Source of the DNA: Cinnamomum chago
Lineage: Eukaryota > Streptophyta > Magnoliopsida > Laurales > Lauraceae
Assembly (NCBI GenBank): GCA_038049695.1
Contig: CP142451.1
Location: forward strand, 125,957,501 to 126,021,500
Length of the DNA: 64,000 nt
Direction: 5' to 3'
Part shown: positions 47,407 through 58,907 of the stretch, one piece after another
Layout: each line of letters begins with the position of its first letter
Numbering within the stretch: position 1 is the first letter of the stretch
Position numbers and translations under genes: made by a program
The notes under the pieces: model-generated
Seen by the model: only the letters and a program-made list of their open reading frames with translations
Database searches by the model: none
What the model was told of the DNA's origin: nothing

Positions 47407-47944
47407 GGGCACGTTTGTGTACACACCCTTTCCGCGGAAAGAAGAAAATTGTCACGTCAGCAAATTCCATAGAAATAAAAACTTTGGAAAAGAATTTTCG
47501 TAGAATTTAGAAATTCATGTTTGGTGCAAAAAGAGTTTCCTCATTGAATTGGTATAGATGTTGTTTGGTGCGGCTGTGAGATTCCTTATAGAAAATTAAA
47601 ATTTCTTATTTGGTGATATAATTTTTTAAAGAAAAATAACATAACATATATATTATTTATTTAAAATTAAATAATAATTTATATAATGAAATAAAAAATG
47701 AAATAGTTATAGGGTTTTTAGGTTGAAATGGACAATAGTGGAGATAAGAGGGAGAAGTTTTTCGAGAAAATTCATTTCCCATACCCTCATGGGAAACCCA
47801 TTTCCACAATTATCAGGAAAAATGCTGACGAGGCAGGAAAGCATTTCCGCGGAATTATTCTGCACCAAACGCCGGAAAAATGAATTTTTCATGAAAAATC
47901 GTCTACTTCTCCACGAAAAAGTGTTACACAAACCTACACTCGAC
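47407..47944. mobile_element. MITE of the GGGCACGTTTGTGTA family, ~538 bp
   Basis: The left end GGGCACGTTTGTGTACAC follows TTA. The right end (inverted AGGTTTGTGTAACAC) is degraded at its tip. Inner TTTCCGCGGAAA palindromes link it to the plantacyanin intron MITE. GTTTCTTTA occurs immediately outside both ends (47398-47406, 47945-47953), more than the three bases seen for the relatives. Confidence 0.65.
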
Positions 47945-49113
47945 GTTTCTTTAGTTTTGATGATTTACAGCCGGAGGAGGCACAGAACCGTCAGCCGCCC
48001 TTTGTGTGAGTGCAATCATTTGCTTCAGAACATGGAATATGGTGAGGAGTTAAGACCACATATATGGTTTGCTGATTCTGTGATCCATCTTACCCTTCAA
48101 GTGGTAGTTCCATGCTTTTGGATTGGTGGCCCATCAAATTTTTTTATTTTATTTTATTTTTTTTTATAGTTAGGTCCCTCTTCACTCCAACATTTTCTGA
48201 GAATTTAATGGTTTTTCTCCCGTAAAAACCTCTAATATCTTTCAATACCTTGATTAATATATAATTGCATGGGTCAAGTTCCAGTTGGGTTCATACATTC
48301 TTTTAGATCCTTGAACACTTCCCATCAGTTGTACTTCCACCTGCCAACTGCAACCAGAAATTTGGGGTTAGGGTTGATTTTTATCATCCTGATTAATAAA
48401 TGGATTAGAAAAGGGATCATGCAGATTGCCATTGGAGGTCAACCACATCTAATCATATCTCAAATTCAAGGTCAATAACTAATCTAGCATGAGCTTTTAC
48501 AAATGAGTTGTATCAATGCAAGTTGTAATTAACTCTAGGTAGAAACCTCACCCATCAATCAATAGGGTTGTCAATAGACCTAGGAAAAATTCAAGAATCG
48601 ATTGGGCCCATTCTGAAAACTGACAGATTTGGACATGAATTAGATTCCAAATGAATCCCAATCCACCGGATTCTTATTTTAATTTTGATTTCTTCTGACA
48701 ATTGGACCAGGCCCAAACACATCCAAGGGAAAAAAAACCAAAAAGTAAGAAAATTTTTGAGGGGTCCTCTTTTTTAAGCTGTTGTGTGGCAGGACGCATG
48801 CTTGCAACCTAAAAGCAATGGGCCCTTTCTCTCTGTGTGGCTCAGCCAAATAAAGGACAAAACAGTAGCTCAATTGAACTGCCAATTCGACGTTGAAAGT
48901 GGAATTCATGTGGTACTGATGCTTTCTACTTTGGTGGTGGCCTAGAAAGTAACATATAGGATATAGGAGAGATCTGGAGAGCCTGTCTCGGTGGGATCTT
49001 AAGATGTGTTGATCAAATCTCCATCTATTTGCTGGGTAAGCAGAGTGGTTTACTCTTTTGAAGCATGAGAGAAGAATGTGTTAAAAAAAATTCTACTCTG
49101 TCATTTCTTAAAT

Positions 49114-49116
<3 letters not shown>
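47945..49116. other. intergenic, no gene seen
   Basis: No gene, RNA or intact mobile element recognised. Short open frames lack domains. Confidence 0.4.
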
Positions 49117-49157
<41 letters not shown>

Positions 49158-49285
49158 ACTTTATACTTGTGGGGAATCATTGGGTGTAACTGTGGATATT
49201 ACACCCGCCTCCCATAGCTCCCTACAGGGTTCGAACCCTGAAGTGGTTGCTTTTCCTTTACATCTCTTGGCTACTAGGCCACCAA
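49117..49285 (-). mobile_element. tRNA-derived SINE-like element with (GA)n tail
   Basis: On the minus strand a pol III A-box-like TGGCCTAGTAGCC (49269-49281) is followed about 30 bp later by a perfect B box GGGTTCGAACCC (49227-49238). A tRNA-unrelated body of about 75 bp comes next, then a GA repeat tail (49117-49152). It cannot fold as a full tRNA because the acceptor stem is missing. Target repeats were not identified. Confidence 0.55.
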
Positions 49286-49290
49286 GCAAA

Positions 49291-52200
49291 AAAATAAGAA
49301 AAAATAAGAAAAAGAGTTTATAATTGTGAACAAGCTCACTTCTCCGTATTGATAGCTCAAATTGTGTTTTAAGCAATGTTTAATGGAAATATGAAAGTGT
49401 GATACTTTATGTACAAAATTACAAACTAAAGTCATAAAAAAAATTTACTATGCAAGATTAGGTTTCACAAATTTTCAGCTCATGCCCCAATAGATACACA
49501 AGAGGAAATCACCTTTTAGAGTGTGCATTTAGACCTTCTCTCTTAAAATTTGAGAGAAAATTATTGTTAGTTTTTTGGGTGTTTCAAAAAAATTCAAAAC
49601 GTTCTTACCATCTTTGAAAAGATGTTGTCTTTTCCTCACTTTGTTTTATAAGTGAAACACTTTAAGTGAAACACTTTAGAATGTTTTATATATACTTTCA
49701 TTTCTTTACACTTTAAGAACTTTCGAGCCTTTTATTAGTACCACTAGCCTTATGTGCGTATGTGATTCAGGCTTGACCTAAGGTTATTGGGCCCGAAAGC
49801 GTTTACGGGACGCGCATCCTACATAATTACTGTGCGGGAATGTATTTGGTCCTTTTTAAAATAACATAGGTCATGTCTTTTAGTTAGAAGTGACTTACCT
49901 CGAATTTAAAATAGGTTTCCATCTAAGATTTACCCCCCGCCCCCCCCCTTCCTTTTTTTTGTTCTTCTTATGTATCACCACCGTTCATCAACTCCTTAAA
50001 TGGCCCATCTGTCATATCATGTTATCATGTTAGCTCTATAATTGGGTAGCAATTTTATAGTAATTTTGATTGTTAATCATTGGACTGTGTAATTGTGGTC
50101 CATCATTCAATCACGAGGTTATCATCTTGACCATGGTCATCAAACTATTAGACATGGAAGCATGAAGTACCGTTTGAGTTTTCCATTATGTGATTGCAAG
50201 AAGGACCACAGGATCAAATCCTTTGGGACCTTTAAAAATGCCATGGACCCAACAGTGAGAGCATCCGCCTTTTGACATGGTTAGCTACCTCAAGATTTTG
50301 CTAAATCAAGGAAACCTTGAAGATGGAGTTCATAGAGTCTAGAGTCTAGATCCTTACACCATGGTCGAAAAGAGTTCAACTTTGCTAAAGTCAAGTGGGT
50401 AACTTGGAGTCAATGGGGAGATGTGAGTGGCATGTGTAGGGTACCTAGTGGACAAAAGGTGGGTCAAATTAGGCTTCCAGCCAACTCATATCCCTCCTTG
50501 TGTTTCAACAAAGAAGATAAAGGGGAAAAAACACCAAAATCTATTTTAATGTGTTACTCTTCTATCTTGATCTTCACAAATCTTTATAGTCTGTGAGTGA
50601 TTAAAATTGAAAAATTGAGGGTAAATATCTAAAAATGTTCATAAAAGAACTTATCATTTGAAGCAAAATTGAATCAAAGAGAAAACGAGAAATAAATATT
50701 CAGTCATTACACTAGTAATTCAATATTTAAGAAAGCCAAGGCCCATCTACATCTCTATCTTATAACCTTCAATACTTGTCAGTTTAACAATCTTCTTTCA
50801 AAACTCATTTCACCATGAATTCATGTACATTCATGCATATAGAATAAATAAAAACTGAATCACGTGAATTCCTGTCATTAGTGTTTAAAACTGACAACCA
50901 GTAGTGAATAAACAGAAAAGGCCATCAAATGACTTTCTTTTTAATGGGAGCTGAATATAGGAGAGATAAGAAATACATACACAACCATCACCCGAGTAAT
51001 TCAAATCTTAAGAAACTCATTGCCCTATATATATCTCCTCACTTCATATCATTCACACCTCATATATTCACCTCTTTTAATAATCAATAGAGCTCTCTTA
51101 GTCATAAATTTTTATTTATTCAATTCTTATGTAATCTTAATGCTAACAAACAGACCTTTAGTGTTGATCTTGTGAGATTTATCTATGTATGCACCTTTTG
51201 GTAAATAAAATTCTATCTCATCCTAACATCTAATGGATTGGAACCATGTGAGGCAGCAGTACTAAAATCAGTGTACTTACTTCTTCTTTTTTTTTTTTTT
51301 ATAAAGTATATTGATATCAAACCAAGTAGACATATATAGTTCTGTACAACTTGAATTTCTCTTCTAAGAGTCAAAGAAGGATACTTTTTACTCATATTAT
51401 AATATTGGGTGCAGTTCAGTTTGGACTATTGGGCAGTCAAAACTGTTCTGTTGCTCACCCACCATTCATTTGATGGCTGAGAAGGGCAATTTCATTGTTC
51501 AAAAGAGGAAAGGAAAAGGCCATCTATCTATCCCACCCTAGATTGATACTGATGGTGGAACACTTAATTCAACCTCGTTATCCAAACTAATGTGAATTGG
51601 GCAACATCCAAACGCACAACAGTCAAAAAGCATGACAAGTTGCCTCATAACATATGGAAAAGAAGCTAAACCTGTTTATAAGTACCCCTACTCAAAATTA
51701 TGATGTCTATGCACTGAATCAAAGAGCGTGCTAACGTAGCCTTCCAAGCATCATCTTTTCTTTTGTGCTTTTGTGCTTTGGAAATTCACGCAACCTCTCG
51801 CACCACTGACATTTTCTCCTACCAGTGTGAGCAACAGGGATGAGAAGTCAAGAATCTTCATCATTAGACAGGTGGAGCCTTGCCTTCTCCCTGCCCTTAG
51901 GAGTTTGGACTTTGGATTTTGATACCAACAACAGGTACATTCCCAGGCCCCACAATTCCGACCTTTTGTTCCCAAATTGCTTACTTGTGTAGTGGTTTTA
52001 CAATATTGTGTAGGGCACCCATGAAAGAGAAAGTGATCTCATGCTGATGATTGCATGAGATTTTTTCATATTTTCACCTTTGTGGTTGATCTGTGTGGGA
52101 GTCTATCTATTGTTGACTCTTAACATGTTTTCATGTGACACGCATCTCTGATATATAACCGGATAACTGTTTAAGATTTACATATAAAAAAAAAAGCGAG

Positions 52201-52500
52201 ATACGTACTACTGTTCTATTGATCAAAATATGATATTTTAATCAACTCTTGAACCAGACTTGTATTTAAACATTGATCAATCCAATGATGGATGACACTC
52301 TTATTAGAGTGAAGTTTGAAAAAAAAATGCATTTTAATGGGAGAGTTACAACATGCTGAGTGACTTTGATGGAATAAACGTAAGCCCCAAGAGATCGACA
52401 ATGAGAAAGTCTCATTTGTCATCAGCAAATTGAATAAAAATCTTTTCTTATAAATAACTACTCCTTTGTGTGAAGCACCCAACCTTATGCACGTAAGTGT
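49291..52500. other. intergenic, no gene seen
   Basis: About 3.2 kb of AT-rich sequence without recognised genes or clean elements. Confidence 0.4.
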
Positions 52501-53485
52501 AGGCCTGTCCATCGAGCCCTCAATCCGGCCATGTCGGCCCTTAAAAAGTCTGCAAAACTAGGGCTATTCGTTTTTCTTCAAAAGCATTAGGGATAAGCTT
52601 GACCAAAATGTACTTAGGTCTGCCAATTTGAGGGACAATAAAAGGACCACCAGCCCTCTTATTTCTCTTTTTAATATCTAGAATTCATTTAAACATATAT
52701 GTGAGTTTATTTGAGTATTCTTAAATATTAATTTTTTTTATTATGTAAATAAGCTATATATGATTTTTGTGTGATTTTTTTTCTCAATGGCTTATTTAGA
52801 TAGAACTACCATATACGTGGGTTTATTTACTGTTTGAAATAACATATGTATATTTATTTGAGCTGAGCATAATTCTTTTGTGATTCTTATATGGTTCTTA
52901 TTAGCATGGGATCACTTCTCTTTAGTTATTGAGTCTAATCTTTAGCTTCATGCTCAGATTCAACTCCAAGGGCTCACCTCTTAGATGGGTCATAGCTTGG
53001 AAAACGAAGTACTTCAAAACCCCAATGGCATGCTGTTGTAAAGGGAATTATGAGAATTTATTATTAGTATTATAGTATCCATTTCTTCAATTGGTATCTA
53101 CTTCATGAGAATTCAATGCAATACACTTAATTGCCGGCCTAAATTGATGAGTTAAAATATAAGACTCACCAATATCAATAAATAGTCTTCTATAGGATAG
53201 TAAACGTTTGCCTAGTCACCACCTTAAATCATATTATTGTAAAGTGAAATTCCTTCTACCGCCATGTTCGTTGTTACATTGCATTGATGGTTCCAAGCTC
53301 AAGAAAGAGGCTAACATCAGGTTTATACTTGGTGTCTAATGATAATATAGAAAAAAAATATTAAAAATTAATTTTCTTCTTTTCAAGCCCTAAGTGTGAA
53401 CTTGGCCTGCAAGGGCCGAGTAAGAGCTTAGGCTCGCCCCTGGTCCAGCCTGCATATAATGAGGATATGTCTTGGACATCCCCAG
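52501..53485. mobile_element. hAT-like non-autonomous element, ~1 kb (copy 2, inverted)
   Basis: The left end TAGGCCTGTCCA and the inverted right end TGGGGATGTCCA match at 9 of 12 positions. The middle, read inverted, matches the middle of 43512-44790 (GGTGAGTCTTAT, TTTTAACTCATCAATTTA, AATATGATTTAA). Boundaries are approximate. Confidence 0.5.
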
Positions 53486-56400
53486 ATTGGCCCTATCTGC
53501 ACCCTCTGAGAGCCATATTCATATAGCTCTAATTTCAATATTGTAGCTAAAAACTTAATAGTGCAGATTTGCTGAAGAATATGCATAGCCAATTCACACT
53601 AAATAGATCATGCTTGCGTTGTCTTATCAAACCATTATCATCTTTGTGATTATATGAATTTATACTTTTTCTAGTGAGATGGGCGTTGCAAGTTCTACTT
53701 GTCCTATCAATCTTATTCAAAGCTATGTTTTTTTTTTTTTTCCCTACTATGAAGTACTAGTGGGACGATCTTGGACAACTATAATATGTGAGACGACTAT
53801 TTGCCATTGGGTTGTGAGGCATTTCTCTAAGATAAGATTATGTTAGGATATATGCAAAATTGGGTCTTTTTTCTTTCGTATTATAAAGAAAATATTGCAT
53901 TTAAAACAAATTCATTTTTCAAAAAGTACAATGATGAATAAATACATGATAAATATAACATACTTTTAGAATCCTTTTTATAAGTTTTCCCAAGTTTAAA
54001 AAAAAAAAAACAAAACAAAAATCATAGTGATTATCCATGAATACCATCTAGAAGTTCTCAAGTAATATCACTAAGAAAAATCTTAATAATTTGGAAAATA
54101 AGGACTATCAGAGTAATGGTGGGCCCTACTCCATAAACAGAGAAGAGAGTCAATAGATAAATGCCACGTGTAGGGTGGAGGAGTGAAGACAAAGCGTAGC
54201 AGAGTGGAAGAGTGGCACGAGGTGCATCAGTGAGTGGATGGAATAATGTGAAAGTGCCTTTTCTTTTCTTCACGTCGACAGGAAAGACCCCAACCTGCCT
54301 ATCATTGTGTTCCCTCTACACTACAACCTAAAAACGCTTCACTTACAATACAAGTGCAAGTGCCTCTCTTTCTCTCTCTCTCTTCCACCAGCCCTCCTGT
54401 CCTGCATAATAACTAGTTAGAATTACTGGACACGTCCAGTGCACCGTAGGAGCACCAATATTAGATTGTGCAACCCATCCCTAAATATACCACTTAAGCC
54501 CATGTGTATCTTGCAGTTCTATATTTGTGATGGGTAATGTAGTAGTTGTTACAATATTGGTAGCAAACCCAAGTGCCCATATCCATCTTAGAGGTAGATA
54601 GATCATATAGAGCCTGTTTGTTTGAGGTATATATTTGGGAGAAGAACTTGTCATTTTGGGATTTTTGAGATGGAGGCTGATCATGTGGCCATGCCCCATT
54701 GACAGCAGTATATAGCTAGTTTCAATTAAAGGCTCACTCGAAGCTTTTTGGATCGAGCTGTGTATTGGATGTCATAAATGACAGACAGTTCGTGGTCAAT
54801 CCGAACCCAAGTCTCCAACTTAGCTTTCACTACACTCCAAATGAAAGGGCCCCACTAATGTGGATCTATCCAACCACATAACAAAGAGGTGGGACAAAAT
54901 TATTTTGCAGCCCTTTGAAACATCCAACATAGTTGCGTTTAGGAATTACATGACACTCTCTTGCCGGGCATAGAGAAATGATTATAGGCAGGCCTCACAA
55001 GTCACAACTGTAAGTACTTACATAATGATCAAGTGAAATCTATATTTTGGGAGTGCACCTCACGTCAAGGCAGAAAGGGTGATCAATACCATCCTTTCTT
55101 AATATTGCAGTTGGCCCAAACATGACTTGAGAGTTGAGATTGGACACATGTCACGGAAAAAGCATTCTTTTTCTTATTCTTCACCTGATAAGATAGGGCC
55201 TCATACTTTAATTCCACAGTCCATCCATATAACATATAGAACAGAATGGCATTTGACCCACAGTAATCCTACAGCCACACTGGACCCAAAGTGGGCCCCC
55301 ACAAGGTAGCTATATCTTGCATGCTATATGTCGGATTTCTATTGTTCTGTCACCTGCACAATCATTTCTCACCGGGTATAAAAGCAAAGGATACTACTCC
55401 CCAAGCACTCATCAAGTACGACGCGCGTATCACACAGCATGCAGACGTAAATGGCGTATAGATGAGTAAATCCAAACTGTCAATGCGGTGGGCCACACAC
55501 CATGCAGGGCTGAATCTCAGTCAAAGAGGACAATCCAATCACATGGGTACCCATCCATCAATCAGAAAAATGCATTTGGAGCAACTGCCGAATAGTCTTA
55601 AAATGCATTGGGAAAACATCCATTGATGGTATAGTTGGAGCTGCCAGATCACTGTCATTCTTGGGCCACACCCCCATCGCAGAAAGTGGGCCCCACAGCC
55701 ACAGATGAAGAGAAGAGAGAGAGAGGAGCACAAGGCATGAAAGATGGCGAATTGTGTCCACGATTGCTAGAAAACCACATGAGGGAAGAAGGCATTAAAT
55801 GGTTTTTGGCATAACTTGCGTCATTACAGGGTGGTGGTGACGTGAATGGAGGGGAGGGGCGTCCCCACCTCGTGAGTGTGAGAGTGGTAGTGGTGGCATC
55901 ATCCAATCTTTGAATATACAAGGAGAAGATTATAAAAGGGACAGGTAAAAAGGAGGGGACCATAGCCACCCATGTGTGTGACCACTGTAACCCCACCCAC
56001 TAGCAATGGAAAAAAACTCAAAAAAAAAAAAAGAAAAAAAAAGAACAACAATAAGAAACAGAGATAGGACTTGGGACTTGGGAGTGAAAGGAAAGGACCA
56101 AGAAGGAAAGACAGTAGTACTATTCTAATAGATCACCCCAGAGCCCTGATCAGTGCTACGGTTGTGTGCAGTGAACCATCCATATTTAACAAAGTATCAA
56201 CATTCTTTTTATGGGGTTTTAGATGAAACCATTACCACAAAAAAAATAAAAAAATCTATATATGTAACTTGAATCATGTAATGTTTTGGCCGTTGAATGA
56301 ATTCACAAGATCAGGATATTCAAACGTCAGACTAAGGTTCCTAATTGTAATCCAAACTAGTTATCAAACCCAAGTGATTAATTAATGGCTTCCATCTTAG

Positions 56401-57650
56401 TAATCTAAACTGTTCAAAATCAGGCTCCCATGTGCTAAATTTAACGCAAATCAGTTTCTGTGCATCCTAACATTGTTGGCCTTTCGAACAAGTGATTAAT
56501 TTAAGAAAAAAACAAAAAGATCACTGTGCCTTTACATGCGATTGGTTTAACATTTTTAGTGGACCATACTTTTGAACAAATGTAAAATAAGATGAAACAG
56601 AAGATTTTCAAAGTTGAGCCATTTACTGCTGTGCATACAACACCACCCTCCCTCAAGCGATATGATGCGGTCAGTAAAAGAGTTTTTTTAGCATTCTGCT
56701 CCACACAGGATGCAGTACATTGAGAAGTTATGTTATTGTATCTGTGGGTTCCACATACGCCACGCAGGTTGCAAACTATACCATTTCTTAAAGATAAAGG
56801 GAAGCTAAGCAAAAGCGAAGAACGAACTGCATTATGTTTCTGAAACCGAGGTGAAGAAGAAACGAAGGAACGAGAGAGAGAGAGAGAGCAGACCAGAAGG
56901 AATAAGGGAGAGAGAGGAGTGTGTTCCAAGACACAATCATTACAAGGTCTTGGGGAGGCGTGGAATTCGCAAGCGTAGAACGTGGAGCTTGACCGAGGTA
57001 GACTTTTATCATCAGCCCCGGTCGGCTTTCCTACTTCTACTCTCTCTCTCTCTCTCCCACAAACAAAACATACGGTTCGGTTCGGTTCTATTCGAGTAAT
57101 CCTCGGGACCACTCTCATTGATTCCAATCTCACTCTTTTTAGGTAAGTCACGAAAAACCACTATTTGGCAACGCTAAATCCAATAGAATTTGAGCAATAA
57201 GAATCCTAAATTATAAAGGTTTATGGATCTTCTACACTATTTGCAAATCCTTGCTTTTGTGGTTTTACGTGGAGTATGTTTGGTAATAAGAGAGGAATTT
57301 ATAGATATGATGATTCTTTGCTACCGCTGAAATAAGGATTTCTCGTTGGAGATTTATATATTTGAATATTTCACATTGATATTTGTATGTATCGATGCAT
57401 ATAGTTGAGAAAAATAGAGTTGGTGTACAAATCTACTTAAGTGATGATTTTCAAATCTTATGAGGGGTGGTCGGATTTGAAAATCCTAACAAATAAAGAT
57501 TTCCATTCGTCAAAATCCTCAAAAATTTATAATTGTCAAACATGGATTTACCACAATATGAAAGAAACCGAAAAACATTTCCCTAAAGATTGGGTTGCCA
57601 AACATGACCGTGATGATACTAGTTTTTGTTAGTTATATATGCATATATAT
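53486..57650. other. intergenic, no gene supported
   Basis: About 4.2 kb. A G-box-like CCACGTGT near 54162 and a GA/CT-rich stretch at 56870-57060 are the only notable motifs. A long minus-strand frame (56501-57151) lacks any known domain and is treated as chance. Confidence 0.35.
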
Positions 57651-57877
57651 AGGGGCTCTTCTAAGCTGCACCTTAGGTTATCTTAAGCTGAAATCACCTA
57701 CAAAATAATCTCCATCGTAAACCATCTTAAATTATCGTCTCCAAAATCAAGATAAATCCAATCAGAACTAAAATTTTCAATTCCATCAGGCCAAAAACAC
57801 CTTTAGTTGACTTTGATTTCTATGATCAGCACTGTTTTAGCTTAAAATAACATAAGCTGTAGTTTAGGAGAACCTCT
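57651..57877. mobile_element. MITE, 227 bp
   Basis: The left end AGGGGCTCTTCTAAGCTGCA and the inverted right end AGAGGTTCTCCTAAACTACA stay similar for about 43 bases (roughly three in four match). It sits in a TATATATA sequence on both sides, which could be a target duplication. Non-coding. Confidence 0.7.
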
Positions 57878-58860
57878 TATATATATATGCATTGATAAGC
57901 ACTCGTATTGAGTGAAATCCCAAGCGATATAAAACCTGAGTGACGAATATGTATTCCCGGGCTAGTGAGAGATTTTCAATTTTTATGAATCTCTTATTAA
58001 ATTTCCTCTACTAACCAATTCTATCATAATCTTGAGGCATTAAGTAGAAACAGCAACACTACGCTTCAACCCTCCCCTTCGGGTGGATTTAAGTTGGCAC
58101 ACATTTTATAACATATTTATTTCAACATTGAGTCGATCCTTATGGAATTTGAACTCGTGACGGATTTTCTCTTATGCCATATTAAATTTCCTCTACTACT
58201 ATCACCATCTCAGTGATTCCTCATCTGTTTGACTGTTACCAGATATATCCTATTGTTGAGTCTTTTATCTACTAACACACTTTGGTTTATATAGTTATCA
58301 CTTGGGTTGGTATGATCAAAAGTGTAAGTGATCTTAACCGTTGCAAAAAGAAATTGAAACAGACACTTGTTATTGGATGTAGTCGACAGGTAAGATCATG
58401 AACTATCCATGGTGGGCCAAGCTGCAGGACTAGAAGATTCATTCAAACATTCAAAGATAGTGTGGGGACTATGAAATGCTTTGAGGTAGGAAGGATTGTA
58501 GAAAGTAAAGAGGGTAAAGATGAAGGTATATAATAATAGTGAGGATGGCGTAGGAAGAAAGGAAAGTAGAGTATAGAGTACATCAGTAGCCACAGGAAAC
58601 ACTAAAAAAGAAAACAGAAAAAGTAAGCCACGAAAGGGATAAAAAGAGAAACAAGGGCGTGGCAGAGGAGAGGAGGGCTTGAAGAACCTTTTCGAGTGCA
58701 AAGTGAGAATAGAGTTGCTTCTTGTTCTCATCTGAAGCCAGGGTCTCTTTCTTTCTCTCTCTTATAACCTTTTTCCTTCTCTTCTCTTTGTTTTTCCAAT
58801 CGCCACCAAAAGAGAAAGAGCTTTTGCTTGGCTTCTTTTAGAGAATTTTGTAGATAAATT
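57878..58860 (+). promoter_or_regulatory. upstream region and leader of the bHLH gene
   Basis: No other gene. From about 58740 the sequence becomes pyrimidine-rich with a CTCTTATAACC that may serve as a TATA-like element. No ATG occurs between there and the start codon, so the leader is free of upstream AUGs. Confidence 0.4.
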
Positions 58861-58907
58861 CAGAGAGAGAGAGCTAGAGAGAGCTAGGGGGAGAGAGAGA
58901 GAGAGAT
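58861..58907. repeat. GA-rich tract directly before the bHLH start codon
   Basis: Forty-seven bases, almost all GA repeat broken by two GAGCTAGAGA motifs, end three bases before the ATG. GAGA tracts in plants are bound by BASIC PENTACYSTEINE factors; that role here is inference. Confidence 0.85.

Noticed and set aside
47723-48169. Plus-strand frame of 148 codons
   Set aside because: Its first half is the inside of a MITE and it crosses the element's border.
49227-49238. Perfect GGGTTCGAACCC, suggesting a tRNA gene
   Set aside because: No acceptor or anticodon stem can be built. Better explained as the B box of a SINE-like repeat.
56501-57151. Minus-strand open frame of about 205 codons from its first ATG
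   Set aside because: No known domain, many residues come from GA/CT repeats, no splice or family signal. Probably chance.
58396-58731. Minus-strand frame of 111 codons in the bHLH upstream region
   Set aside because: Low-complexity hydrophobic sequence from the complement of purine-rich DNA, with no domain.
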